The notes beneath the pieces were generated by a model, which was not told where the DNA came from, made no database searches, and saw only the letters and a program-made list of their open reading frames with translations. The translations under genes and the position numbers were made by a program. DNA of 64,000 bases, taken from contig JAKFXX010000004.1 in NCBI GenBank assembly GCA_021731145.1, forward strand, positions 1 to 64,000, written 5' to 3'. Positions 49,305-57,586 of the stretch are shown here, piece after piece (positions within the stretch are counted from its first letter, which is position 1; every line of letters begins with the position of its first letter). The DNA is from Gammaproteobacteria bacterium. Its GTDB lineage: Bacteria > Pseudomonadota > Gammaproteobacteria > Ga0077554 > Ga007554.

Positions 49305-51857
49305 ATGCGTGTTGATACTCAGGATGCGGCATCTAATTTCTGTTGGTCACAAGCCTCAGATGCACTACTGTCGCATCTGAAATCAGATCCCGGCGGACTG
49401 AGCAGCGCTGAGGCCGCCGCGCGCCTTGAGCACTTTGGCCCGAACGTGTTACGCGTCCACCGTGAACGCGCGCTGATTCTGCAATTCCTGTCGCGTTTCC
49501 GCAATCCGCTGATTATTCTCTTGCTCGCTGCCAGTGCCGTCTCCGCCTTTACGGGGGATGTGACGAGCTTCTTCATTATCAGTGCCATCGTACTCATGAG
49601 CGTGACGCTGGATTTTATCCAGGAATACCGCGCTGGACAGGCGGCGGAGCGGCTTAAAGAAACGGTTACTGTGCGCGCCAGCGTGCTGCGCGATGGTCAG
49701 CCCAGGGATATTCCCATCGACAGCCTTGTGCCGGGGGATGTAGTGCTGCTCGCGGCGGGCGATCTGATCCCCGCCGATGCGCGTCTCCTGGAGGCCAAGG
49801 ATTTTTTCGTCAAACAGGCGCTGCTGACCGGTGAGCCGTATCCGGTGGAAAAACGCCCCGGCGAGGTTGCCGATCCTGCGGCGGGCATTAATGATGCCAG
49901 CAATACCGTCTTCATGGGCACCTCCGTCATCAGCGGCAGCGCCAAGGCGCTGGTGTGCCGCACCGGCTCTGCCACTGCTTTAGGTGAAATCGCCGACACG
50001 CTCGCTGCCAAGGCGCCGCCCACGGATTTTGAACAGGGTACCCAGCAGTTTGGCATGTTGATCATGCGCCTCACCATTTTGCTGGTGCTCTTTGTGCTGC
50101 TGGTCAATACCTTTTCTCACAGGCCATTGCTGGAGTCTTTCCTGTTTGCCGTGGCACTGGCAGTGGGGCTGACGCCCGAGCTGTTGCCCATGGTGGTGTC
50201 GGTGACGCTTGCCCGGGGTGCGCTACGCATGGCGCGTAAGAAAGTGATCATGAAGCGGCTGCCCTCCATCCAGAATCTCGGCAGTATGGATGTGCTGTGC
50301 ACCGACAAGACCGGCACCCTCACCGAGGCGCGCATCCGTCTGGAGCGCCATCTCGACGCGCTGGGCAGGGACAGCGAGCGGGTGCTGGAGCTGGCTTATG
50401 TGAACAGCTTTTTCGAGACGGGGCTGAAAAGCCCGCTGGATGATGCGATTCTGGAACACAGCGAGATCAACGTGAGCCGCTGGCGCAAGATCGACGAAGT
50501 GCCTTTTGATTTCGAGCGGCGGCGGGTGTCGGTGCTGGTGGAAAATGGCGGTGCGCGGCTGCTGGTGGTAAAGGGTGCGCCCGAGGACGTTCTGCGCCTC
50601 TCCACGCATTATGAAGGCGACAGCCAGGAAGATCTGCGCGCCATGGACGATACCGCCCTGGCGCGTATCCAGGCGCAGTTTGATCATTTGGGGCAGGAAG
50701 GCTTCCGGGTGCTGGGCATTGCCTGGCGGCGGGTAGGGCTCGATCATCCCCATGCCGTTGTGGACGATGAAACTGAACTGGTATTCGCCGGTTTTGCCGC
50801 CTTTCTCGATCCGCCCAAGACCAGTGCCGCCCCCGCCTTGGCGGCACTGGCGGGCAGCGGGGTTACGGTCAAAATCGTCACCGGCGACAACGAACACGTC
50901 ACCCAATACATCTGCGCCCAACTAGGTTTGCCGGTCACAGGGATACTGACCGGGACGGAAATTCAGCACATGGATGACGCGGCGCTCCAGGCGCAGGTGG
51001 AAATGGTCAACCTCTTCTGCCGTGTTACCCCCATGCAAAAGAATCGCGTGATTCTCGCGCTGAAGCACCGGGGGCACACGGTGGGGTATCTCGGTGACGG
51101 CATTAACGATGCACCTTCACTGCACTCGGCGGATATCGGCATCTCCGTGGATGGCGCCGTGGATGTGGCCAAAGAGGCGGCGGACATGATCCTGCTGGAG
51201 CACGATCTGGGCGTACTCCATGCGGGCGTTCTGGAAGGGCGGCGCACCTTCGGCAATATCATGAAGTACATCATGATGGGCACCAGCTCCAACTTCGGCA
51301 ACATGTTCAGCATGGCCGGGGCGTCAATGTTCCTGCCGTTCTTGCCCATGCTGCCGGTACAGATCCTGCTCAATAATCTACTCTATGACCTCTCCGAGGT
51401 GCCGATCCCCAAGGACGAGGTGGACGAGGAATACCTCAGCCGTCCGCGCCACTGGGACATGAAGTTCATCCGCAACTTCATGCTGGTGGTGGGGCCGGTC
51501 AGCTCAATTTTCGACTTTCTTACCTTCTACGTGATGCTGGTGGTGTTCCAGGCCGGTGAATCGCTCTTCCAGACCGGGTGGTTCATCGAATCTATCGCCA
51601 CGCAGGTGCTGGTCATCTTCATCATCCGCACGCGCCTCAACCCGTTCAAGAGTCGTCCACATCCCTGGCTGACGGTTACATCGCTGACTGTGGTCGTATT
51701 GGCTGCCATCCTTCCTTTTACGTCATTGGGAGACTACTTCGGTTTCACTCCACCCCCGCTTGCATTTTTCCTTGTTCTGGCTGTCATGGTGCTAGCCTAT
51801 CTGGTGGCGGTGGAAGTGATGAAGCGCTGGTTTTATAGACGCTTTGCCATTGATTAA
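49305..51857 (+). CDS. mgtA: Magnesium-translocating P-type ATPase
   Basis: Type IIIB P-type ATPase importing Mg2+ across the inner membrane, 850 residues. It has the actuator motif LLTGEPYPVEK, phosphorylated Asp in CTDKTGTLTEARI (about 333), nucleotide-binding LLVVKGAPEDVL and hinge GDGINDAPSLHSADIGISVD. The ten-helix layout and the C-terminal membrane half with LPMLPVQILLNNLLYDLSE fit MgtA/MgtB. No mgtC-like gene adjoins. The upstream region shows only repeats. Confidence 0.95.
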   Translation: MRVDTQDAASNFCWSQASDALLSHLKSDPGGLSSAEAAARLEHFGPNVLRVHRERALILQFLSRFRNPLIILLLAASAVSAFTGDVTSFFIISAIVLMSVTLDFIQEYRAGQAAERLKETVTVRASVLRDGQPRDIPIDSLVPGDVVLLAAGDLIPADARLLEAKDFFVKQALLTGEPYPVEKRPGEVADPAAGINDASNTVFMGTSVISGSAKALVCRTGSATALGEIADTLAAKAPPTDFEQGTQQFGMLIMRLTILLVLFVLLVNTFSHRPLLESFLFAVALAVGLTPELLPMVVSVTLARGALRMARKKVIMKRLPSIQNLGSMDVLCTDKTGTLTEARIRLERHLDALGRDSERVLELAYVNSFFETGLKSPLDDAILEHSEINVSRWRKIDEVPFDFERRRVSVLVENGGARLLVVKGAPEDVLRLSTHYEGDSQEDLRAMDDTALARIQAQFDHLGQEGFRVLGIAWRRVGLDHPHAVVDDETELVFAGFAAFLDPPKTSAAPALAALAGSGVTVKIVTGDNEHVTQYICAQLGLPVTGILTGTEIQHMDDAALQAQVEMVNLFCRVTPMQKNRVILALKHRGHTVGYLGDGINDAPSLHSADIGISVDGAVDVAKEAADMILLEHDLGVLHAGVLEGRRTFGNIMKYIMMGTSSNFGNMFSMAGASMFLPFLPMLPVQILLNNLLYDLSEVPIPKDEVDEEYLSRPRHWDMKFIRNFMLVVGPVSSIFDFLTFYVMLVVFQAGESLFQTGWFIESIATQVLVIFIIRTRLNPFKSRPHPWLTVTSLTVVVLAAILPFTSLGDYFGFTPPPLAFFLVLAVMVLAYLVAVEVMKRWFYRRFAID

Positions 51858-51918
51858 TTACCGAGCCGCCGGGCGATGCGGGCTACGCTTTACGGTGGCG
51901 TGAAATCAGTCTACTTGC

Positions 51919-52239
51919 TCAAAATGAAATAACCTTGTCAGCCCACTCAACCATATTCACACAATCAAGCATCGTTGATATTGGGCAAACATCTGTTTCA
52001 CTTTGGTTGCGTGATTTAATGCAGGTTCCGCAAGCCAAAACAATGCCGCCATTTTTTGCAAACTCTTCAATCTGCACTTTTGCGTTGTATTTTTCATGAG
52101 TGATATTTTCTATTTCAACGCCAGCACTCATTAAAAAGATTTTTACCTCATGTCCTTGCTTCAGGGCAGCGTTACCGAAGCGAACTGCATTCCAAGCCTT
52201 TTCCGGTTCATTTGATTCAATGATGATACCCATTTTCAT
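51919..52239 (-). CDS. DsrE-family protein
   Basis: A 106-residue DsrE/DsrF-like protein, AT-richer than most of the window. The sheet/helix fold is indicated by MKMGIIIESNEPEKAWNAVR and IFLMSAGVEIENI. Cysteines at 70, 73, 85 and 93 (LACGTCIKSR, DVCPIS and LDCVNM) could serve in sulfur relay, but this is inferred from the family only. GAGGTG supports the start at 52239. It overlaps the preceding methyltransferase gene by 4 bp. Confidence 0.82.
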   Translation of the reverse strand: MKMGIIIESNEPEKAWNAVRFGNAALKQGHEVKIFLMSAGVEIENITHEKYNAKVQIEEFAKNGGIVLACGTCIKSRNQSETDVCPISTMLDCVNMVEWADKVISF

Positions 52240-52811
52240 GTCGACACCTCTTTGACTAATTGAATACCCCAATGGTACGGCTCCAGTATTCTACTGTTGC
52301 CTTGATAGAGAAAATTTAGCCCTTCATATGCATTTAGTATTTGAGTTATATCTGGCCGAAGATCAATAGCCGGCCCACGTGGGGTAGGAATGTCCTTTCT
52401 CCAGTGAATAATTGCAACAACGCCCCCTTTTTTGAGAATGCGTGCCGCTTCGGCAAGCAGCATTCTTTTTTCACTGAAGTGAAGAATATTGAAAAGCAAA
52501 ACCATGTCCACGCTATTGGACTCAAGGCCTGTTCCCTGCTCAAGAATATCTCGCAAGCTGAATATTACGTTTGACAACCCGGATTTGTATACATTCTCCC
52601 GCGAGATTTCAAGCATTGATGGCTCAATATCAAAAGCGTAGATATTGCCTGCCGATTTCTTTGCTATGGGGACGGTGAAGGTGCCATACCCGCAACCAAT
52701 TTCAACAATCGTGGAGTCTTTTGTAATCGCCAGCCAATCAACGATGCCTTCGATGTCAAACAAGCTATTCCAGTAGGCTTCTTCTGGCATCCCGCTATCA
52801 TTGATTTTCAT
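52236..52811 (-). CDS. Class I SAM-dependent methyltransferase
   Basis: 191 residues of a Rossmann-type methyltransferase. Motif I is IVEIGCGYGTFTVPIA (about 35-50), the acidic residue of motif II is in YAFDIEPSML, motif IV is VDMVLLFNILHF and LKKGGVVAIIHW is motif VI. The substrate is unknown; its overlap with a DsrE-like gene suggests chemistry on a sulfur, selenium or metalloid compound, which is speculation. Composition and codon use are AT-richer than in the neighbours, so it may have been acquired. Confidence 0.85.
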   Translation of the reverse strand: MKINDSGMPEEAYWNSLFDIEGIVDWLAITKDSTIVEIGCGYGTFTVPIAKKSAGNIYAFDIEPSMLEISRENVYKSGLSNVIFSLRDILEQGTGLESNSVDMVLLFNILHFSEKRMLLAEAARILKKGGVVAIIHWRKDIPTPRGPAIDLRPDITQILNAYEGLNFLYQGNSRILEPYHWGIQLVKEVST

Positions 52812-52864
52812 TTCTTGCTCTTTTGTAAGCGTCTAACACAGAAAGGAGATGCTGCCTCATATTA

Positions 52865-53359
52865 TCAACGCACAATCCCGACGCCGACACCGATACTAAA
52901 CCGGGACGCACCGGCACTGCGGAGCGGCCAGAGGTAAATCCTGTCCGTCTGCACGATCGGGTAGCGATATAGGCTGTCACCCACGCGGCCTTCCTTGATC
53001 TCCTCCACCATCCCCATCACGGTGATCTCGCGTTTGGGGGCGTATATCAGCGGTTCGAGGTATTCAGACCGCCGCACCAGAAAGCGTCCGATGGGCGCCC
53101 TGGCGGTTTCGGGCCGCTGGCCGGAGTCGAGCGGATAACCAAGCACAGTCAGCTCGGTATAGTCGCTCATATTGCTGCTGCCGACAATTACTCCTCCCCA
53201 TAATACGGTGGTTTTCGGTGCAATATTGTTTTGCGATACTTGCTGCGGAGTGAGGCCGCGGTCCACCATCACCAGCTTCTCCACAGAGAAAGGTGGATTA
53301 CCGGCGCAGCCGCTTACCAGCACCACCATCAACAGGCCGAGCCAGCGCGATGTATTCAT
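52865..53359 (-). CDS. Slp-family lipoprotein (copy 2)
   Basis: A 164-residue lipoprotein with lipobox LVSGC and a divergent Slp domain (VLWGGVIVGSSN, GYPLDSGQRPETARAPIGRF, YRYPIVQTDRIYLWP). It lies 2 bp downstream of copy 3, apparently co-transcribed. The start at 53359 places the signal peptide correctly (MNTSRWLGLLMVV). Confidence 0.85.
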   Translation of the reverse strand: MNTSRWLGLLMVVLVSGCAGNPPFSVEKLVMVDRGLTPQQVSQNNIAPKTTVLWGGVIVGSSNMSDYTELTVLGYPLDSGQRPETARAPIGRFLVRRSEYLEPLIYAPKREITVMGMVEEIKEGRVGDSLYRYPIVQTDRIYLWPLRSAGASRFSIGVGVGIVR

Positions 53360-53361
53360 CG

Positions 53362-53880
53362 TTACCACCAGGGATAAGGGTTATAAGGCCAATAGGGCCC
53401 GTAGAAGGGACTCCAGAAGGGATCTCGATAGGGGACGTAAATTACTTTCGGCCGTTGCGGCCACAGGTACACCGTTTCCAATCGGAGCTTGGGGAATACA
53501 TAGCGATAATTGTCCACGGCGCCTGATTCGACGCCATCGAGATTTCCGGTAACCGTGATTTCACGTCCGGCGGCATATACCGCCGGGTCATAAAAGGCCG
53601 GCGCGCATCCGATGAAGCGTCCCAGCGCATTATCGCTACGTTCCGGGCGCGCACTGCTATCAAGGGGCAGCGCCAGCACGCGAAAGCAGGTTTCCTTCTC
53701 GCCGGGCGCCGCATCGACAACTACCCCACCCCAGCGTACCCGTTGCCCGTCATATTTTCCCGTCTGGGCTTCTTGTGGTGTCACTTGGGTGTAAGGGCCG
53801 CTGGTAAGCTCGGTAGGTACCGTGGCGCAGGCACCGAGCAGCAGGCCAGGCAAGGCTAACAACGATAACAATCGGTACAT
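53362..53880 (-). CDS. Slp-family lipoprotein (copy 3)
   Basis: A 172-residue lipoprotein with lipobox LLGAC and the Slp motifs RVRWGGVVVDA, CFRVLALPLDSSARPERSDN and GRFIGCAPAFYDPAVYAAGR. It has a Pro/Tyr/Trp-rich tail (PFYGPYWPYNPYPWW). It is much closer to the copy at 23027 than to copy 2. It leads a two-gene operon with copy 2. Confidence 0.87.
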   Translation of the reverse strand: MYRLLSLLALPGLLLGACATVPTELTSGPYTQVTPQEAQTGKYDGQRVRWGGVVVDAAPGEKETCFRVLALPLDSSARPERSDNALGRFIGCAPAFYDPAVYAAGREITVTGNLDGVESGAVDNYRYVFPKLRLETVYLWPQRPKVIYVPYRDPFWSPFYGPYWPYNPYPWW

Positions 53881-54068
53881 AATGTGCCTCTCTGAAAGAG
53901 CTCGAACCTATCGCCCATGCCGCGAAACATATTGAACCATATCATGGTGGTGACTTTTTTGACCCAGATCAAAAAAGTTCAAACTAAGGCGTTGTTGTTT
54001 ACCCGGTAACTCTATGTTTTGGGAAGGCCTGCTAATCGCACCAAATTGATAAAGGGACAATGGTTTGC

Positions 54069-54083
54069 GCTCGAAGTTGGTGC
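54069..54083 (+). promoter_or_regulatory. NtrC box 1 upstream of the nitrate transporter gene
   Basis: GCTCGAAGTTGGTGC differs from GCAC-N5-TGGTGC at one base. It lies about 100 bp before the -24 element. The 53881-54266 gap contains this box, a weaker one, the sigma-54 promoter and the leader, and no gene. Confidence 0.65.
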
Positions 54084-54106
54084 GCAAGCGCCATTCTGAA
54101 GCTGAC

Positions 54107-54121
54107 GCCATTTTATGGTGC
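54107..54121 (+). promoter_or_regulatory. NtrC box 2 (weak) upstream of the nitrate transporter gene
   Basis: GCCATTTTATGGTGC keeps the TGGTGC half and has two mismatches in the other half. It lies 38 bp downstream of box 1. Confidence 0.45.
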
Positions 54122-54170
54122 GCTCATTTTATCTTTATATATTAACAACATGATATTAATTCTCCGAGGT

Positions 54171-54186
54171 TGGCACACGGCTTGCT
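54171..54186 (+). promoter_or_regulatory. Sigma-54 (-24/-12) promoter of the nitrate transporter gene
   Basis: TGGCACACGGCTTGCT matches TGGCAC-N5-TTGCW fully. The predicted start lies near 54197, giving a leader of about 70 nt. Confidence 0.88.
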
Positions 54187-54266
54187 CTGCATGAGTGCAT
54201 GTGCATTTATTTAGCACGTGATCCAGCCCGGTGCGAGCATAGTGCCGGTAATCAGAGGTGTAGAGG

Positions 54267-55547
54267 ATGAATTTTCAGGATTTCAAACAGGCAGGGCATT
54301 GGCCCACGCTGTTGGCGGCGTTTTTGTATTTCGATATCAGCTTCATGGTATGGGTAGTGCTGGGGCCGCTGTCGTTGTATATCACCCAGGAGCTGGGCCT
54401 TCCCATCGAAGAGAAATTTACGATTGTCGCTGTGCCTATCCTGGCGGGCGCGCTGTTGCGCGTGCCGATGGGGATGCTGGCGGATCACATCGGTCCGAAA
54501 CGCGCGGGGCAGTTGGGGCAGCTTATTGTCATGGCAGGGTTGGCCTATGCCTGGATATCTGGGTTGCATAGCAAGCTGGAGGTGGAACTGTTCGGGGTGA
54601 TTCTCGGGTTTGCAGGCGCGAGCTTCGCAGTGGCGCTGCCGCAGGCCAGCCGCTGGTATCCTCCTCATTATCAGGGCATCGTGCTGGGCATCGCCGGGGC
54701 GGGCAATATGGGCGTGGTGCTGGACTCCATGATCGTGCCGTGGCTGGCGGAAAATTTTGGCTGGCAGTCGGTGTTCGGTTTTCTGCTGATCCCCGTCGTG
54801 CTGGTCTTCCTGCTTTATAGCTGGATGGCCAAGGATGCACCGCATCAACCCACCCCGGTGACGTTGGCGAACTACGCCACAGTGCTCAAGGATGCCGATA
54901 CCTGGTGGTTTATGTTCTTCTATTCGATTACCTTTGGTGGCTTCGTGGGCTTGGGTACTGCGTTGCCGCTGTACTTTACGACGTGGTATCACACCTCCGG
55001 CGTGGCGGCGGGCATGATGGTGGCTCTGGTGGTGTTTGCAGGTTCGCTATTCCGCCCGGTAGGGGGCTGGCTGGCGGACCGCATGGGTGGCATAAAGACG
55101 CTGCAGGTGCTATTCGTGGTCGTGGCGCTTTCGTATTTGAGCATTTCCTTGATGCCGGAAGGCCCTGCGCCTGCCGCAGGCGCGGTGGCGGATGCCAAGG
55201 TGAGTGGCTGGGGGCTGTTCGAGTTGCCCGCTGTTGCCTGGGGCGCAGTGGCCATTTTCTTTGTCGGCGCGATGGCGTTGGGTATGGGCAATGGCTCGGT
55301 ATTCCAACTCGTGCCGCAGCGCTTCCGCCATGAAATGGGTGTGATTACCGGATTGGTGGGCGCGGCAGGTGGCGTGGGCGGATTCTTTCTCGCCAAAGCA
55401 CTGGGCTGGTCCAAGGGCATGACGGGTGACTTCGCGGCCGGTTTCTGGGTATTCGCCGGGTTGGCCTTGATTGGCCTGGTTGGCCTGGTACGCGTCAAAA
55501 CCCGCTGGCGTACCACCTGGGGCGCGGCGTCGGGGGCGAGGGTCTGA
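54267..55547 (+). CDS. nasA: NarK/NasA-family nitrate/nitrite transporter
   Basis: A 426-residue, 12-helix major facilitator protein of the nitrate/nitrite porter family. Family signatures are GPLSLYITQELGL in the first part, GIAGAGNMGVV, a nitrate-signature-like glycine stretch, and GLVGAAGGVGGF near the end. The arginine-containing loop LLRVPMGMLADHIGPK is MFS-typical. An assimilatory role is inferred from its sigma-54/NtrC control region and from nirB/nirD 6 kb downstream. No nitrate reductase (nasC) gene lies in the window; it may follow nirD. Confidence 0.9.
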   Translation: MNFQDFKQAGHWPTLLAAFLYFDISFMVWVVLGPLSLYITQELGLPIEEKFTIVAVPILAGALLRVPMGMLADHIGPKRAGQLGQLIVMAGLAYAWISGLHSKLEVELFGVILGFAGASFAVALPQASRWYPPHYQGIVLGIAGAGNMGVVLDSMIVPWLAENFGWQSVFGFLLIPVVLVFLLYSWMAKDAPHQPTPVTLANYATVLKDADTWWFMFFYSITFGGFVGLGTALPLYFTTWYHTSGVAAGMMVALVVFAGSLFRPVGGWLADRMGGIKTLQVLFVVVALSYLSISLMPEGPAPAAGAVADAKVSGWGLFELPAVAWGAVAIFFVGAMALGMGNGSVFQLVPQRFRHEMGVITGLVGAAGGVGGFFLAKALGWSKGMTGDFAAGFWVFAGLALIGLVGLVRVKTRWRTTWGAASGARV

Positions 55548-55623
55548 GAAAACCGTAAAGTGTATGGGGCGGAAAAATGGCCGCGAGCATCAGGTGTCAT
55601 TAATCGAGGGAAAGAAAAAATCG

Positions 55624-55665
55624 ACCTTGGGCGGAGGGGGGGCGGCTTCATTTTCCGCTCAAGGT
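55624..55665. repeat. 12-bp imperfect inverted repeat after nasA
   Basis: ACCTTGGGCGGA (55624-55635) and TCCGCTCAAGGT (55654-55665) pair with one mismatch around a G-rich loop. It has no U-tract. It may terminate nasA or mark the left edge of the accessory island. Confidence 0.4.
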
Positions 55666-55702
55666 TAGAACATTGACGTCGGTGAATTGATGAGCAATCA
55701 CA

Positions 55703-55785
55703 CATGCTTTCGTTACGTGTGACGGGGAGCAGGTAACCGGCGATTACGCCCTCGCATCGAGCGCGGCCGCGCCAGGACGGTTTCT
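55703..55785 (+). pseudogene. Fragment of a second GNAT-toxin gene
   Basis: About 80 bp are nearly identical to 56971-57066 inside the intact GNAT gene (shared TTCGTTACGTGTGACGGGGA and CCTCGCATCGAGCGCGG). A 12-bp in-frame block is missing, and there are only scattered mismatches. It encodes [16 protein letters not shown]-like residues but no start or acetyl-CoA site. It is a partial duplication or a remnant of a related TA module. Confidence 0.75.
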
Positions 55786-55794
55786 GCGGGCGAG

Positions 55795-56094
55795 CTACTG
55801 TTCCCGCGGAATCTCCCCAGTCTGCAAATCCCGCCGCTTGTGGATGACAGCCAGAATGCCGATGTGAGTGGTTTTGATCTCGTAGAGGATGCTGTAAGAG
55901 TATGGCGACACCTCCCGGACCATCTCATCATTGAGCTCCGGCACTATGCGCCCCAGGCGGGGCAATTCGTCGAGCAAAAAGGTCTTGCGCACCAAGGCAT
56001 CCGACACGCGCTTGGCGTACAGCGGCGAATCTTCCGCGATGTAATTATGAATATGGCGAAGCTGGGCCAAGGCATGATTGGTCCATTTCACCAT
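55795..56094 (-). CDS. RelE/ParE-family toxin
   Basis: 99 residues with the compact ParE-like fold: MVKWTNHALAQLRHIHNYIA, the RVSDALVRKTFLLDELPRLG helix, then RIVPELNDEMVREVSPYSYS and ILYEIKTTHIGILAVIHKRR. It is read after the small antitoxin gene, which it overlaps by 7 bp. ParE toxins poison gyrase and RelE toxins cut mRNA at the ribosome; which applies here cannot be read from the sequence. It is the first intact gene of the island next to nasA. Confidence 0.85.
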   Translation of the reverse strand: MVKWTNHALAQLRHIHNYIAEDSPLYAKRVSDALVRKTFLLDELPRLGRIVPELNDEMVREVSPYSYSILYEIKTTHIGILAVIHKRRDLQTGEIPREQ

Positions 56095-56267
56095 GATTGG
56101 ATATCTCGCAACACCTGCTCAGCGGGCGTGGTCTTGCCTTTCTCAACGTCTTCCTGCCCGCGCCGGATATTCTCCAGCACATAGAGTCGGTACATGATTT
56201 CTTCCATGTCCGCATCATCGGGCAGACTGGTAATGACGTTGATGGCATCTTTCTTGAGCGGTTCCAT
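56088..56267 (-). CDS. Antitoxin partner of the ParE/RelE toxin
   Basis: A 59-residue acidic and helical protein (ITSLPDDADMEEIMYRLYV, ENIRRGQEDVEKGKTTPAEQ, ending VLRDIQSW). No ribbon-helix-helix or HTH is obvious. It precedes and overlaps the toxin gene, the usual order for type II modules. The ATG at 56267 has GAGGTC upstream, whereas the ATG at 56303 has none. Antitoxin assignment rests mainly on context. Confidence 0.72.
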   Translation of the reverse strand: MEPLKKDAINVITSLPDDADMEEIMYRLYVLENIRRGQEDVEKGKTTPAEQVLRDIQSW

Positions 56268-56522
56268 AAAATTGACCTCAGTAACGTATCTTGGCCTTTC
56301 CATTTTCAGCCGTGGCCGACTGTTTGTCTATGGGCGAACGCGCTGCCAACAGAGCTGTCCCATTAAAAGTGTATCAGTAAATGCTTAACCCGTTGCACAC
56401 CCTGACCCGTTGTACACTCGTAGCGCGTAGCCCCAGCCGTCGGTGTTCAGGCGAGCAGGAATGCCCAAAAAGGTTTCCGAAACGACAGCTTGACCATCGT
56501 AATGACAAAGACGTTACGTGTC

Positions 56523-56550
56523 GCTATAATATAACATAGCTAATGAGGAG
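56523..56550 (+). promoter_or_regulatory. -10 element and likely operator of the DUF1778-GNAT operon
   Basis: TATAAT at 56525-56530 lies within an inverted repeat GCTAT...ATAGC (56523-56540), fitting an antitoxin-bound operator over the -10 box. GAGGAG at 56545-56550 is the ribosome site of the antitoxin gene. No good -35 is seen. Confidence 0.55.
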
Positions 56551-56556
56551 CTTTCG

Positions 56557-57341
<785 letters not shown>

Positions 57342-57416
57342 CGCCAACAGGGGAGGGTGGTGCGCAATCAACGCGTAAACGGGGACATGGGACGACGTGC
57401 GGTGCCTGTGGGTGCA

Positions 57417-57425
57417 TGCTAGAAT
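57417..57425 (+). promoter_or_regulatory. Extended -10 promoter of the retron RNA
   Basis: TGCTAGAAT fits the extended -10 (TGN-TATAAT with one change). Transcription would begin near 57432, exactly where the a1 arm starts. No good -35 is visible, as expected for extended -10 promoters. Confidence 0.6.
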
Positions 57426-57431
57426 GCAGAT

Positions 57432-57564
57432 GGGCCTACAGACAGACCTTTTGCCATGATTCGTGGCATTTGAAACAAACGGCAGGGCCTATGCTTCTTG
57501 TCAATCTCCGTTTACGTATGCGTATACGTTACGTTAGCTCTCGCGTAAGAGTGTCTGTAGGCCC
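57432..57564 (+). ncRNA. Retron msr-msd RNA
   Basis: GGGCCTACAGACA (a1, 57432-57444) and TGTCTGTAGGCCC (a2, 57552-57564) are exact reverse complements that close a 133-nt RNA, the long-range stem needed to prime msDNA synthesis. Inside are an msr-type hairpin TGCCA-TGATTCG-TGGCA (57452-57468), an AAACGG/CCGTTT pairing (57477-57482 with 57508-57513), and an msd-type hairpin ACGTAT-GCGT-ATACGT (57514-57529). A further stem uses CTCT/AGAG (57538-57551). The element ends 22 bp before the reverse transcriptase ATG in the same orientation. The exact branching G and the msDNA length are not assigned. Confidence 0.85.
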
Positions 57565-57586
57565 GCCTCATCTCAACTGACGCTAA

